Below, one piece after another: positions 28,901-36,327 of a DNA stretch of 64,000 bases. The translations under genes were made by a program, and so were the position numbers. The first letter of the stretch is position 1. Every line of letters starts with the position of its first letter. The stretch covers positions 158,216-222,215 of the forward strand of contig VXBM01000272.1 of assembly GCA_013400155.1 (NCBI GenBank). The letters run 5' to 3'. The notes under the pieces are model-generated. The model was given only the letters and a program-made list of their open reading frames with translations. It was not told the DNA's origin and did not search any database. The DNA comes from Helopsaltes ochotensis. Its lineage: Eukaryota > Chordata > Aves > Passeriformes > Locustellidae.

Positions 28901-31900
28901 CCAACCAGACCAGAAGTCTGAAAATATAAATTCTACAGGCCATTGCCCAGGGAAGTTTTATATCTTAGACTCAGATTTGCTTTCTAGCTGATTACATTTT
29001 ACCCGAGACTGATCACTGAATAAAATCACTAAATGTGGCGGAACTAAACAAATGGAGGGAATGCTTTACTGGGAAAGCTTGACTTGTTCAAACAGGAAGT
29101 GTTCTGCACGAGAAATTGACACTGCAGAGACTTGGCACCAGGCCTGTACTGAGCTAGAGTTCCATCTGCACACAGACAATTAGTTTGATTACCGTGCATT
29201 TGATGCCGTGCAGGGGATTCCCACACCCCCCTCCCCCGGCACGGCAGAGTTATTTACCCTAATGCAGGTGGGCAGCCGAGGGTAGGATCCAGTTGTCAGA
29301 ACATCAATTGCATACGGGATGGCAAAGCTGGGCAGCCGAGCATGAACCAAAGCATCTCGAGCCAGCGACGCCAGACGATCAGCAGTGTCCACAAACAGGA
29401 TGGCTTGCTGATCCAAGAAACTCGATATCATCTGTAGAGGACAAGGAGTTTAAAAAAAAACCCAAAAAGTCGAATCAAAAAAATGCACAAATCAATGGCC
29501 CTTTATATTCAGTTTATCTGTCACTTCCAATTCAAGTAACTTCATTTACAAGACAAAGAAAGAACGAATATTCTGGACGCTTCTTACATTCACATGCAAG
29601 GACACTTAAAATCCACATGCCATTCCTGATGCTGTGAGGGATCCGCACAGCCTCACAGCTCTTTATCTGCTGATTGCTACTGGAATGCAACCATACTTGT
29701 TTGTAATCAGTAGTGGCTTGTTTTTCTGCAACATTCTGGACTTTATTCTTATTTATCCAAGATCAGGATGAAAGTGATAATAAGAACTAACACACTCAGA
29801 TCACCATCTTCCCTGTCCTGTTATCTTAACCCAAGCCATTCCTGGAACTATGTGCAGACAAGCCTTTCATTTTATGCCACTGATGAGTTTTTGGGAACAT
29901 GAATTGTTAAAAAAACAAGATTATATAATTTCTGAACAGGAATATTTTTTTTTAAATTTCTGTAGTAAAAAGCAGTCAGGGTGCAGCAATATCCCATATC
30001 CCTCAGAGACTGTTTCATGCCAGACTCCGTCTCTAACTTACCGCACACTTTTCCACCTTCCCAGCATTATTAGCCCACTTGACCAAGGCTAACAAACGAA
30101 CAAACAGCTGACGAGTGCGACTTGCAAACTGCACTATCTCTATTTTTCTGGAAAAAAAAAATAAATGTACTTTAACTCAGCGCTCAGATATAGAATAAAG
30201 CTGTGATTTAACTGCACCAGTTAAAAATAAAAAGAGCTGTAATGATAACTTCTATTTGTGTTAATGCAGGCATCAGTAATACGTGGCTTGCTTGATTAAG
30301 AGCATGGGGGGAAAAAAGTCTGTTGTGAATACTTAACAATATACATGGATTCTAACAAATCACGACTGTCTGGGGAAACAAAAAGCATATTCACGGGAAT
30401 TAATCACTGACTGTAAGAGAAACAATTCCATAGTGAGCTTAACTAAATTATCTTTATACCTTTTATAGGATTTCCCCAAGGCTTAAGATTAAGTTTAAAG
30501 TAGGCAACATACCCAAGGATTACAGGACTTGACAGTAACATTACACTAATATTCACAATAAATAAATAAATAAATAAATAAAGATACTAAACAAAATATC
30601 ATTCTAGGAATTTTACAATATTTTACAATATCTTTGTAAAGTATGTTACAATATAGAAATAGGAAGGTAGTGGGGAAGCCCACAAAAACCCCATCCTTTA
30701 ACTTTGCTTTCCTGCCTTGCAAAGACATTGAGGTAAGAACTTACTGACTCTCAATATTCCTCCCACCATTTTTGTACAAGATAGACAAAATGAAGGAGTG
30801 GATGTCTGCATGTCTTCAGAGATATTTTTTGTAAAAGAGAATGCAATAGGGGCACAGGCAGATTTTCATGCTTTATTACAGATCTACATTGCAGATGCAT
30901 CAGACAAGAGACAAAGATCTAGAGCATAGATCTGTAATACCGTACACTATGAAATACCACTTCATCAACAGTTTATAGAGGTTTGCCTCCCTCTCTATGT
31001 GTTCAATTTATTAATTTCACTATGGCTTTCTACTCAGTTTGGAAAAATCCCCAAAACTAAGCTGTTTTCCTGATATGGTTTTACAAAGTAACAGAAGCGT
31101 TTGGACAAGAAGAACATTAATTAGTGCATAAGACATTGGCCTCTACCAAACAGAAGCTGTATCTCCTTCTGATCTCAATCTGTAAAACACAAACTGATAA
31201 CAGAAAAAGAGCCTGATTCTGCTGAGAGTGCTGGTGTAATGAGGTTAACCCTTTTGTGCAAGTAAAGCATAATCTGCTTGTAGCAGATGAACATGTAAGG
31301 CCAGAAGCACAACTAATACCATCTGGTCCTGCTTCTTCCATTACAAACTGTGAACCTCATCCAAGAACCTGGGCATTAAGCCAGTAATTTGTCTGTGTTC
31401 TAGAGCATGAGTTTTGGAAATGGCATTCAGCCTGATATTAAGATTTCAAGTGGTGGACAGGCTGCTATACGTACACACTGCTCTAAGAGTAACCACCCTA
31501 TGAAAACAAGATGTTGAGAATTTTGAATGATTCAGGAAAACTTTATGATTTGAAAGATGGCTACAGTGAGACCTTAGAAAGCCAGCAATCTCTCAGACAA
31601 ACTCCACATAAAAGTTGCTAAAATCCAGTAATGTCAAACATCTATGGTAAAAGCAGCATGACAGCAGGAAAAATTCAAATTGATGTTCTGTGACTGAAAA
31701 TAAATAAAAAAACCCCAGCCTCAAAAAAGCACAACAATTTAATAATGAAAATGATTGACAAACCCAGACAGAGTATTCCAGTAACTGTTCCATTAATACC
31801 ACTTAAATGAAGCTAGAGAAGACTCGTTACTTTGATTTGACAGAACCCTGCTTCAAGAACTACCACCATCATCCCTGAATGACAACTGCACCAGGAATCT

Positions 31901-34900
31901 ACTTCCCTAATAAAACATAAAGACCTTCAAATTTGCTGCGTTATCTTTCATTATAGGTACATGACCTCATGCTGGGCTACACAAAAAAAATATTCAAGGA
32001 AGATGAAACTTCAGGAAAGAGTTTGTTTATACAAAACAAGAAACAAAAATTAAAAATCTTTCTAGCAACCATGTTGCTCACTGCATTTTCCACCCTTGGT
32101 CTTCAATGCTAAGTTTGGATCTCAAGTTTAAGATCCTTGAGACTAATGGCTGAGTCTGGGGAGTAAAGCATTAGCTACAGTAGAATTAAATCAAGTTAAG
32201 GACCTTGTAAGCAAGCTTGACATACAAAAGTCCATTGGAATAGATAGGTTGCATTCAAAGATTCTGAGGGAGCTGCTCCATGCCACTGTAAAGTTGCTCT
32301 CTATCATTTTCAAAACCCGCATTGATCAAAGGTCTTGATGACAGCAAAAAGGCAAACACCATGTCCTTCTTCAAGCAGGCAAAGGAGGATCTTGGGACCT
32401 ATAGGTCACTTGGCTATAGGTCACCTATAGGTTCAGTTAAGAAAAAATTTCACAGGACAAATATTTCTCTAAGCTATGTCCTGATAAATACCAAGCATGA
32501 AATTAGCCTGGAAGCAACCGTCAGAAATTTGCCAAGGGCAAACCACCATGACCAACAAATTGCCTTTCAGAATGAACTGCTCTGTGATCAAGGGGAGATC
32601 TGAAGATGGATTTACATTCGCAGGAAACTTGGAATACAAGGATGAGCTGAGGAAGCTGAATTTGCTCCTCCTTAAGAAGAAAAGGCTGTGGCAAGATCCC
32701 ACTGACATCTTCAAGTATCTAAAGGAGTATTGCAGGGAAGATGGAACCAGACACTTTTCAGAAGTGCAGAAGGCCAAGGTACAACAGCTACAAACTAAAC
32801 CAGTGAAAAACTAGTTAGACATGAGGAAAAAAAAGAAACACAGTGATGGGGTCAAAGACTGAAGCAGGTCACCCAGAAAAAGATAATGATACTGTGCAAA
32901 ACCCAGTCTCCATTACCAAGAAGAAAGCCCCTGGATTTCCCCCACAACTCAGCACTATTAATCTTCGACCACAGTACTAATGTTTTTTTTAATCCAACCA
33001 CTTGGTTGTAAGAGTTATTTATTCCTACGAATTGATAACTAATAAATGACCCTGAAGAAAAACCACTATATTATACTATGATGCATAATTTCTCATCAGT
33101 TTTTCTTATCCCAGCATCTTTTAAATAGGCATTGTAATACACAACTTATATTTTATGTGAACTTTATTACAGGATAACACCAGCACATCTTCACCAAAGT
33201 GTATGTGCCATGTCACCAGGCTCTAGCTCCAAGAAACAGAGCTTGAAGCCCAACTACTGAATTCATTAGTCTCAAAGCTAGAGAAAATATGCACAATTAA
33301 ACCACATTCCTACAGATGGGCTCCTCCAAGAGCTGGAAATCCATTTCACCAAGAGGAGTTGTAAGTCAAAGCTAACAAGGATGTGAACATTTGATTTCAA
33401 GATAATTTCAGTCACAGGACATTCTTTGAACACTGAAGGCTGTCTTATTTTCTTTTCTCTAATCCATTAGGATTTAAGTTGTTGCCCCACACCCATGTAG
33501 CCAACAAAGTAGAATCCAACTTCACCTAGAAATGCTAAATATCCAGATGGGGAAAGCCTGCCCATGAGTACAAGGGAGCTCTGGACACAAGTCAGAAGTA
33601 ATTTCTTCAGTAAATACTGTGATAATTAAAACCCAAAGTAAACCAAATCAAAGCCCACACTGTTCCTCTTAATAAAATATTATACAGAAGGAAGAGGGGC
33701 ATAAGTAATCATTCCACGTTATGATTCCATGAAAATGGGATTAATTCCACATGTTATGAGAGTTTTGGAAGGTTTGAGATAACAATTAATGATCACCCTG
33801 GTGATCATTCTTTATTATGATTCTAAGGAATATCATAGCTCCTATAACTCACTAAAGAAATTTAGGTCAATTAATACGTCAACACAAATAAAGGGAACAA
33901 TATTCTGGTAAGTTTCATAACATTTATTAAGAGAAACAGAAATGTAAATGGATTTTTTTCATCTCAGCAGAGTGCTGTTCTGGTATCCTAGCATTTGCCC
34001 TCTAATAATTTTCACACTTTAAAACCACACAGAACAGGAGCAGAAAACAGTGCTCATGATCAGAAAGGCCAGGTAACATGGAAAAATGCAGAAATGAGGT
34101 TTTTACCTTGTCGTCATTGCTGAACTGCTTCTTCTGAACAAAACATTTCTTTACTACACTAACTAGAATCTATTTAAATTCTCCAGTTCCCTTTCATATC
34201 AGCTTTACTGTCAATTCATTGCTTCAGGATTCATGAAGAGAAAAACACCCTCAGCACAGTTCACCTACTGTAACAGCAACAACAAAAAAAGCCCAAAAAG
34301 CTATAAACCCAGACACCAACAAAACCCAATATTATCACTGATGCTGAGAAAAATCTTGAAACTATCCAGGGACAGTAAGACAGACAAAGCTTATTTTCTT
34401 GCATAAAATCTAAAATTACATGAAAAAGATTTTATTTAAACACCAGTATATTAACATCCTAAACGAGTTCTATATTTTAACATGTATTACAGATTCTCTT
34501 ATCATAACTCACCTTTCCATATCAGTCTTTCTTGGTAATCTATATGAAAGAAAAAGGGGGAAAAAAAAAAGATGTATTATATATGGTTCTATTACATTCC
34601 AGACAACTAGAAATTTTGTTAGCCACCTTCAGGTACAGGAACTTTTACACAATTACAAAGTATATAAAAAACAGTACCACGGGTCACCTGTCACTGCTCT
34701 GTACCAGGCAAACTGGAACTGGTAGAATTAAATGAAAAGTTTTATGAAGGCTGCTGAGTTCAATTACTGCACACACACCATAAACATATAGGAAGGACTT
34801 CTTGACTGATATTTTGGGAGTTTTTTCAAAGCAAACTAAAACTCTAAAATTCCTGGTCCTTTCCAGAGTTTGAGCATTCTTTAATTCACGTCAGGCAAAC

Positions 34901-35967
34901 TTCTGTTTGCACCCTTACCAGACATGGTACTGTAAAAGAGCTGTACCTATCTTTTCCCATTTGTTCTGTATTTCACTTCTTGAAAAACTCAGCTTCCCCA
35001 CAAGAACCTCTATGGTTAAACACAGTAAGAGGGAAAACAGGTTTATCCAGAGTCCAAATGCTTTCAGGAAAGTTTTTCTTGGGCCAAAAGCATCCCTTTG
35101 TTTTGCCACTTCAAACTCAACAATATCAGCACACCCGATCATTATGCAAATGTAAATAACTTATTTACCAAAAAAAAAAAAAAATCAAATGGTATTTAAA
35201 AAACTACAGAGGTAAGTCAAGGAGCTGCAGCATCTGAGAATATCTCTGTTTTCCAGTTTCACATAGTTTGATACCAGTACCTGCACTACAGTTGGGTTTT
35301 TCTGCCAGTAACTTGGGGGCAAACTTAAGCAGCCAATCTGCAGCTGCTCTCAAATTCTCACAGTCATTTTCTCTGTTTAGGACAGATCAGTCAGCAGCTT
35401 TCGCTGTGCCCCTGGACGCAGCCTGATGCAGAGACCAACCTGCCTGCACAGGCATCTCCCCGGGTGGGAGAATGGTATTTACAAGAGCAGGACAACGGGG
35501 AATGGGTTCAAATGGAAGAAAAGTTTAGGTTAGATATCAACCTAAGTCTTCCCTGTGCAGCTGGTGAGGCATTGGCACAGGTTGCCCAGGGAAGCTGTAG
35601 ATGCCCCATCCCTGGAAGTGCTTAAGGCCAGGCTGGATGGGACTCTGAGCAACCTGGTCTAGGGGAAGATGTCCCTGCCCACGGCAGCGGGTTGGAAATG
35701 GGTGATCTTTACGGTCCCTTCCAACCCAAACCATTTATGAATGGGAAAGCGCGACCACCTCCCCCCACTCCAGCCCCGGATGAGCTCCGGGACAGATTCC
35801 CTGGCGAGGCCTCCGCATCCTCCCGGGATGCTGCGAGGCGGCACCGCCAGCCGGGCACGGGGAGATCTGCGGCACTCACAGGTCGGCCAGCACGGTGAGC
35901 TCGGCGTAGGTGCGGTGCAGGAGGAACTCGATGAGGGTGCTGAGGCGGTAGCCGGGGCTGGCGGCGG
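1879..35967 (-). CDS. MED14: Mediator complex subunit 14, 31 coding exons (5' end in assembly gap)
   Basis: MED14 (also TRAP170, DRIP150, CRSP2) is the scaffold subunit of the nuclear Mediator complex, linking head, middle and tail modules and relaying activator signals to RNA polymerase II. Thirty-one exons, listed separately, splice into one open frame of 1415 visible residues ending at a TAG at 1879-1881. Every intron phase closes exactly. All introns are GT-AG except intron 17 (GC-AG). In order the protein has the conserved N-terminal Med14 domain (visible residues about 5-210), a long conserved central part (about 210-917), a Ser/Pro/Gln-rich low-complexity linker (about 918-1125) and a conserved C-terminal part (about 1126-1415). 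Two LXXLL motifs are present: LADLL near the N-terminus and LNILL in exon 26. About 43 N-terminal residues, Gly/Pro/Ala-rich in human, lie in the gap, so the start codon is not visible. Visible residue n corresponds roughly to human n+43. Introns under 1 kb not listed separately hold nothing I recognise apart from the CA/CT repeat in intron 26 and the CR1 in intron 11. Confidence 0.98.
1953..2062. repeat. Tandem duplication containing the exon 31 3' splice site
   Basis: Two adjacent copies, 1953-2008 and 2009-2062, differ by few bases. On the minus strand each has a CTAAC branch-point-like motif, a pyrimidine tract and TGYTCCAG. The copy next to exon 31 is the functional acceptor. Use of the other copy would place AG TGA directly after exon 30 and stop translation. 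Confidence 0.85.
2063..5462. other. MED14 intron 30, remainder
   Basis: About 3.4 kb of AT-rich intron. An open frame of 146 codons at 2095-2535 (plus) has no recognisable similarity. No repeat family was recognised. Confidence 0.6.
5463..5652 (-). CDS. MED14: MED14 exon 30
   Basis: Visible residues 1329-1391. It contains the conserved segment SIIVPIIYDMASG followed by a Gln/Ser stretch and VSNILKRFAEL. The acceptor is CCCCACAG and the donor is CAG|GTACTG. The exon starts in phase 0 and ends one base into a codon. Confidence 0.96.
6244..6369 (-). CDS. MED14: MED14 exon 29
   Basis: Visible residues 1287-1328. It starts FPDQASQLKWNVQFCL and includes the Pro/Ala-rich turn PPSAPPIAPPGTP before VVLKSKMLFF. 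The acceptor is TGTACAG and the donor GTAAGT. Both ends are phase 0, so the exon is 126 nt, exactly 42 codons. Confidence 0.96.
6808..6915 (-). CDS. MED14: MED14 exon 28
   Basis: Visible residues 1251-1286, 36 codons, phase 0 at both ends. The peptide runs from VAGPPFKANTL through LLGAPTHILRDCVHIMK, nearly identical to human MED14. The donor is GTAAGT. Confidence 0.96.
7115..7294 (-). CDS. MED14: MED14 exon 27
   Basis: Visible residues 1191-1250, exactly 60 codons. It begins LQLINSNEPGVIMFKT and ends QVLEKFFETR, as in vertebrate MED14. The acceptor is TATGCAG and the donor is AGG|GTATGT. Confidence 0.96.
7349..7382. repeat. (CA)n(CT)n compound microsatellite in intron 26
   Basis: A run of CA dinucleotides (7349-7370) followed directly by CT dinucleotides (7371-7382), 34 bp, about 55 bp downstream of exon 27's acceptor side. 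Likely length-polymorphic. Confidence 0.9.
7958..8193 (-). CDS. MED14: MED14 exon 26, with LXXLL motif LNILL
   Basis: Visible residues 1112-1190. It marks the end of the low-complexity linker and the return to a conserved fold: MPPPRKLPQRSWAASIPTI, then the nuclear-receptor-box-like LNILL, then the segment LAGSYLCSPLERFLG and MRRHLQRIIQQET. The acceptor is CCCACAG and the donor is ACG|GTACGT. Confidence 0.96.
8862..9044 (-). CDS. MED14: MED14 exon 25 (Ser/Pro linker)
   Basis: Visible residues 1051-1111. It encodes Ser/Pro-rich sequence including NWPGSPQVSGPSPAARMPG and SPANPSLHSPVP, conserved despite its low complexity. The donor is GTAGGC. The exon begins by completing a glycine codon split by intron 24. 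Confidence 0.95.
9045..10060. other. MED14 intron 24
   Basis: AT-rich intron of about 1 kb. Nothing recognised beyond splice signals. Confidence 0.6.
10061..10192 (-). CDS. MED14: MED14 exon 24 (Ser/Pro linker)
   Basis: Visible residues 1007-1050. It encodes NLHAASSPSGALRAPSPASF and a more variable tail ending ANFASPHG. Phase continuity with exons 23 and 25 confirms the boundaries. It is one of the less conserved exons. Confidence 0.94.
10832..10943 (-). CDS. MED14: MED14 exon 23 (linker)
   Basis: Visible residues 970-1006. It encodes PFAKQAGASGAYPLTSPPTS and then a segment ending PSPSMMHTQSPG. The acceptor is TTTCAG and the donor is CAG|GTAGGA. Just past the donor, at 10800-10823, is a small CTCCCAGC-type direct repeat. 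Confidence 0.95.
11474..11629 (-). CDS. MED14: MED14 exon 22 (start of linker, Gln/Pro tract)
   Basis: Visible residues 918-969. It opens with the conserved TFLNMFVDSNQDARRRSVNE, passes through PPSPIGGDMMDSLISQL and ends in a Gln/Pro tract of 12 residues (9 Gln, 3 Pro), richer in Gln than the human segment as I recall it. The donor CAG|GTACCC is weak. Confidence 0.96.
11630..12860. other. MED14 intron 21
   Basis: About 1.2 kb. No repeat or RNA gene recognised. The end next to exon 21 is pyrimidine-poor on the transcript (donor side GTGACC). Confidence 0.6.
12861..13130 (-). CDS. MED14: MED14 exon 21 (GC-rich, largest exon)
   Basis: Visible residues 828-917, 90 codons and the largest exon. 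The peptide includes [20 protein letters not shown], the segment [20 protein letters not shown] and EGFYPAPGLK. Its 3' half is strikingly GC- and CpG-rich compared with its AT-rich surroundings. The donor is AAG|GTGACC. Confidence 0.97.
13314..13466 (-). CDS. MED14: MED14 exon 20
   Basis: Visible residues 777-827, 51 codons in phase 0. It encodes ISIQWNSILQKFHISLG, then the cysteine/histidine-bearing segment CSNCHNTILHQLQEMF, then NVVQLLQ. Almost identical to human MED14. Confidence 0.97.
13467..14680. other. MED14 intron 19
   Basis: About 1.2 kb, AT-rich, with an alternating TATA/ACATATA stretch at about 13928-13980 that could form locally unstable DNA. No other feature recognised. Confidence 0.6.
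14681..14772 (-). CDS. MED14: MED14 exon 19
   Basis: Visible residues 746-776: IPNHLNIFSEVRIYNYRK and LILCYGTTKGSS. The acceptor is CTTCTCAG and the donor GTGAGT. Its first two bases complete an aspartate codon split by the 86-bp intron 18. Confidence 0.96.
14859..15005 (-). CDS. MED14: MED14 exon 18
   Basis: Visible residues 697-745: PTRHVYLTYENQLSEPVGG, then RKVVEMFLNDW and ECVLEFARSLP. It follows the GC-AG intron 17. Its first two bases complete the glycine codon begun before the GC donor. Confidence 0.96.
15006..15283 (-). other. MED14 intron 17, GC-AG intron
   Basis: The donor reads AAG|GCAAGT at 15278-15283 on the minus strand and the acceptor CGCTGCAG at the other end. The GC donor has otherwise perfect U1 complementarity, which is typical of GC-AG introns. 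Confidence 0.9.
15284..15444 (-). CDS. MED14: MED14 exon 17 (GC donor)
   Basis: Visible residues 643-696: IPPCKGVNEETQKALDRSLL, then CTFRLQGRNNRTWVAELVF and a tail ending SSREQ plus one base. The only donor that keeps frame with exon 18 and matches the family is CAAG|GCAAGT, a GC donor. The nearest GT, four bases downstream, would break the frame. Confidence 0.95.
15445..16961. other. MED14 intron 16
   Basis: About 1.5 kb. Contains the CR1 fragment at 16280-16470 and a poly-A run near 16820-16838. Nothing else recognised. Confidence 0.6.
16280..16470 (+). mobile_element. CR1 LINE fragment (coding region), in intron 16
   Basis: Resembles the CR1 reverse-transcriptase 3' coding region: a stretch like AAATTTGCAGGTGATGACAAA, then a CTGGAGGTCAGGGCTGGCCT-like segment and CAAACTCCTGCACTTTGG. 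It is in the plus direction, antisense to MED14, old and decayed. Ends are approximate. Confidence 0.75.
16962..17038 (-). CDS. MED14: MED14 exon 16
   Basis: Visible residues 618-643: LSNMDIPHQGVQVEGDGFSH followed by AIRLLK. The acceptor is CACTCCTAG and the donor AA|GTAAGA. The exon is 77 nt and shifts phase, matching exon 17. Confidence 0.96.
17471..17605 (-). CDS. MED14: MED14 exon 15 (basic NLS-like stretch)
   Basis: Visible residues 573-617. It starts LSGDPCSIEPKKPKRSGEM, where KKPKR resembles a monopartite nuclear localisation signal (inference), followed by CAFNKVLAHIVAMCDTNM and PFIGLRIE. The donor is GTAGGT. Confidence 0.95.
18155..18349 (-). CDS. MED14: MED14 exon 14
   Basis: Visible residues 508-572, 65 codons. 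It runs from VVEMFDVPGNPTELEYKYHF through an acidic loop (AEGDDSP) to LLLQQFKPNIEELVLDTK and a basic end GVKRK. It is more diverged from human than neighbouring exons. The donor is GTATGT. Confidence 0.95.
18735..18894 (-). CDS. MED14: MED14 exon 13
   Basis: Visible residues 454-507: FWLGQQRCKQSIKHLPTVSS, ETLQLANYASHPVGNLSK and KLFIKLTRLPQYYI. The acceptor is CACCTAAG and the donor GTAAGT. Confidence 0.96.
18895..20460. other. MED14 intron 12
   Basis: About 1.6 kb, AT-rich. No repeat family or RNA gene recognised. Confidence 0.6.
20461..20539 (-). CDS. MED14: MED14 exon 12
   Basis: Visible residues 428-454: QLTLDDIEKSVNDDMKRIIP followed by WLQQLK. The donor AA|GTAAGT splits a lysine codon shared with exon 13. 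The acceptor is CTTGCAG. Confidence 0.96.
20640..20900 (-). mobile_element. CR1 LINE 3' fragment, in intron 11
   Basis: Matches the reversed CR1 3' end: an imperfect CAGCCCAGGTTTGAG...GACCTTGAAAGATCA start, then the TTCTCATATTCAGATGAAACT segment and TTGTTGTCCCTTGT. It is diverged, with a small internal ATCTTGAAC repeat at about 20744-20770. Minus direction. Confidence 0.75.
21358..21483 (-). CDS. MED14: MED14 exon 11
   Basis: Visible residues 386-427: [20 protein letters not shown], then ECLHVFVDLHSGMFQLMLYG. The acceptor is TGTTTAG. A serine codon is split across intron 10. The donor is GTAAGT. Confidence 0.95.
22102..22213 (-). CDS. MED14: MED14 exon 10
   Basis: Visible residues 349-385: IDHLSIEKLLIDSVHARSHQ followed by KLQELKAILKSYNVNDN. 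The acceptor is TTTTACAG and the donor GTATGT. It is predicted to be helical and is near-identical to human. Confidence 0.96.
22214..24740. other. MED14 intron 9
   Basis: About 2.5 kb, AT-rich. Only short open frames. No recognisable repeat, snoRNA box pair or other feature could be supported. Confidence 0.6.
24741..24891 (-). CDS. MED14: MED14 exon 9
   Basis: Visible residues 298-348: QQVLGRKTGTASVHKVTIKI, then ETDVSKPLQISHEPPLPACD and SKLMERAMK. The acceptor is TTTTAAG and the donor AAG|GTAAAG. Confidence 0.96.
25428..25560 (-). CDS. MED14: MED14 exon 8
   Basis: Visible residues 254-298: SFCLALQLEVLHSQTLMLIR, ERWGDLVQVERYHAGKCLSL, SVW. The acceptor that keeps frame is CGTGCATTAG. Another AG with a better pyrimidine tract lies 13 nt upstream on the transcript and would shift the frame. 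The donor is GTAAGT. Confidence 0.95.
26412..26519 (-). CDS. MED14: MED14 exon 7
   Basis: Visible residues 218-253: GRALVHSMQINFIHQLVQSR, then LFADEKPLQDMYNCL. The donor TTGC|GTATCC departs from consensus but is the only GT that keeps phase with exon 8. The acceptor is TGCTAAAG. Confidence 0.94.
26889..27017 (-). CDS. MED14: MED14 exon 6
   Basis: Visible residues 175-217: [40 protein letters not shown]. This belongs to the conserved N-terminal Med14 domain. The acceptor is CCTTAG and the donor GTAAAG. Confidence 0.96.
27018..28697. other. MED14 intron 5
   Basis: About 1.7 kb, AT-rich. No feature recognised. Confidence 0.6.
28698..28827 (-). CDS. MED14: MED14 exon 5
   Basis: Visible residues 132-174: DKIIPPDPITKSEKQTTLHQ, then [20 protein letters not shown] and LTV. 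Part of the N-terminal Med14 domain. The acceptor is TGTAACAG and the donor GTAAGA. Confidence 0.96.
29258..29431 (-). CDS. MED14: MED14 exon 4
   Basis: Visible residues 74-131, 58 codons, effectively identical to human: MISSFLDQQAILFVDTADRL, ASLARDALVHARLPSFAIPY, VLTTGSYPRLPTCIR. Part of the N-terminal Med14 domain. The acceptor is CTCTACAG and the donor AGG|GTAAAT. Confidence 0.97.
30042..30147 (-). CDS. MED14: MED14 exon 3
   Basis: Visible residues 38-73: KIEIVQFASRTRQLFVRLLA, LVKWANNAGKVEKCA. The acceptor follows a long T tract and the donor is GCG|GTAAGT. The first base completes the arginine codon begun by microexon 2. Confidence 0.96.
30557..30582. repeat. (AATA)n microsatellite in intron 2
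   Basis: About six and a half perfect AATA units. A simple repeat, likely length-variable. Confidence 0.9.
32180..32800 (+). mobile_element. CR1 LINE coding-region fragment, in intron 2
   Basis: Degenerate CR1 reverse-transcriptase region in the plus direction: GAGGGAGCTGCTCCATGCCA, then CTCTCTATCATTTTCAAAAC, CTTCTTCAAGCAGGCAAAGG, AGGATCTTGGGACCTATAGG, and further on GACATCTTCAAGTATCTAAA. Frames are broken. A short duplication of TATAGGTCAC occurs at about 32400-32430. Ends are approximate. Confidence 0.75.
33788..33809. repeat. Perfect 10-bp inverted repeat
   Basis: Arms AATGATCACC and GGTGATCATT are separated by CT. Not associated with a recognised element. Confidence 0.85.
34513..34539 (-). 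CDS. MED14: MED14 exon 2, 27-nt microexon
   Basis: Only 27 nt, with acceptor TCATATAG and donor AAG|GTGAGT. It encodes LPRKTDME plus split codons on both sides, joining ...LAD-L in exon 1 to R-KIEIV in exon 3, exactly as the family requires (human LLPRKSDVER). Without it the LXXLL motif and the basic PRK segment would be lost, though the frame would be kept. Confidence 0.94.
34540..35879. other. MED14 intron 1
   Basis: About 1.3 kb between microexon 2 and exon 1. Contains the CR1 copy at 35480-35745. The 100 bp next to exon 1 are GC-rich, part of the promoter CpG island. Confidence 0.7.
35480..35745 (+). mobile_element. CR1 LINE 3' end, in intron 1
   Basis: Clear CR1 3' UTR in plus direction: GAATGGGTTCAAATGGAAGA, GTGAGGCATTGGCACAGG, GATGCCCCATCCCTGGAAGT, GGATGGGACTCTGAGCAACC, then GGTCCCTTCCAACCCAAACC. 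It ends about 130 bp from exon 1 of MED14 and is antisense to it. Confidence 0.93.
35880..35967 (-). CDS. MED14: MED14 exon 1, 3' part (start codon in gap)
   Basis: Visible residues 1-28: AASPGYRLSTLIEFLLHRTY, then AELTVLAD, with donor CT|GTGAGT. The upstream part of the exon runs into the N gap. By comparison with human, about 43 residues of Gly/Pro/Ala-rich sequence and the start codon are missing. Sequence here is very GC-rich. Confidence 0.93.
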
Positions 35968-36276
35968 NNNNNNNNNNNNNNNNNNNNNNNNNNNNNNNNN
36001 NNNNNNNNNNNNNNNNNNNNNNNNNNNNNNNNNNNNNNNNNNNNNNNNNNNNNNNNNNNNNNNNNNNNNNNNNNNNNNNNNNNNNNNNNNNNNNNNNNNN
36101 NNNNNNNNNNNNNNNNNNNNNNNNNNNNNNNNNNNNNNNNNNNNNNNNNNNNNNNNNNNNNNNNNNNNNNNNNNNNNNNNNNNNNNNNNNNNNNNNNNNN
36201 NNNNNNNNNNNNNNNNNNNNNNNNNNNNNNNNNNNNNNNNNNNNNNNNNNNNNNNNNNNNNNNNNNNNNNNNNNNN
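35968..36276. other. Assembly gap (309 N)
   Basis: A run of N inside a GC-rich region. It hides the start codon, the first ~43 codons of MED14 and part of the 5' UTR. The true length may differ from 309. Confidence 1.
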
Positions 36277-36280
36277 GCGC

Positions 36281-36313
36281 TCAGAGCCCGCCGGGCGCAG
36301 GGGCCGCCGCCAT
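36281..36313 (-). other. Upstream ORF in MED14 5' UTR (10 codons)
   Basis: ATG with A at -3 and G at +4 (strong context), encoding MAAAPAPGGL then TGA. It lies before the gap, so if transcription starts upstream of 36313 it precedes the main start codon. The peptide itself is unlikely to be functional; any role would be in tuning translation. Confidence 0.45.
36306..36313 (-). promoter_or_regulatory. YY1-type motif ATGGCGGC
   Basis: Minus-strand ATCATGGCGGC matches the core of the YY1 site common just downstream of start sites in TATA-less housekeeping promoters. It overlaps the upstream ORF start. Confidence 0.55.
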
Positions 36314-36327
36314 GATGGGGCACGGAA

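Larger units (their letters stand above)
30148..34512. other. MED14 intron 2
   Basis: The largest intron, about 4.4 kb. Contains the AATA microsatellite, the CR1 coding fragment and a 22-bp perfect palindrome at 33788-33809. The rest is AT-rich and unassigned. Confidence 0.65.
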
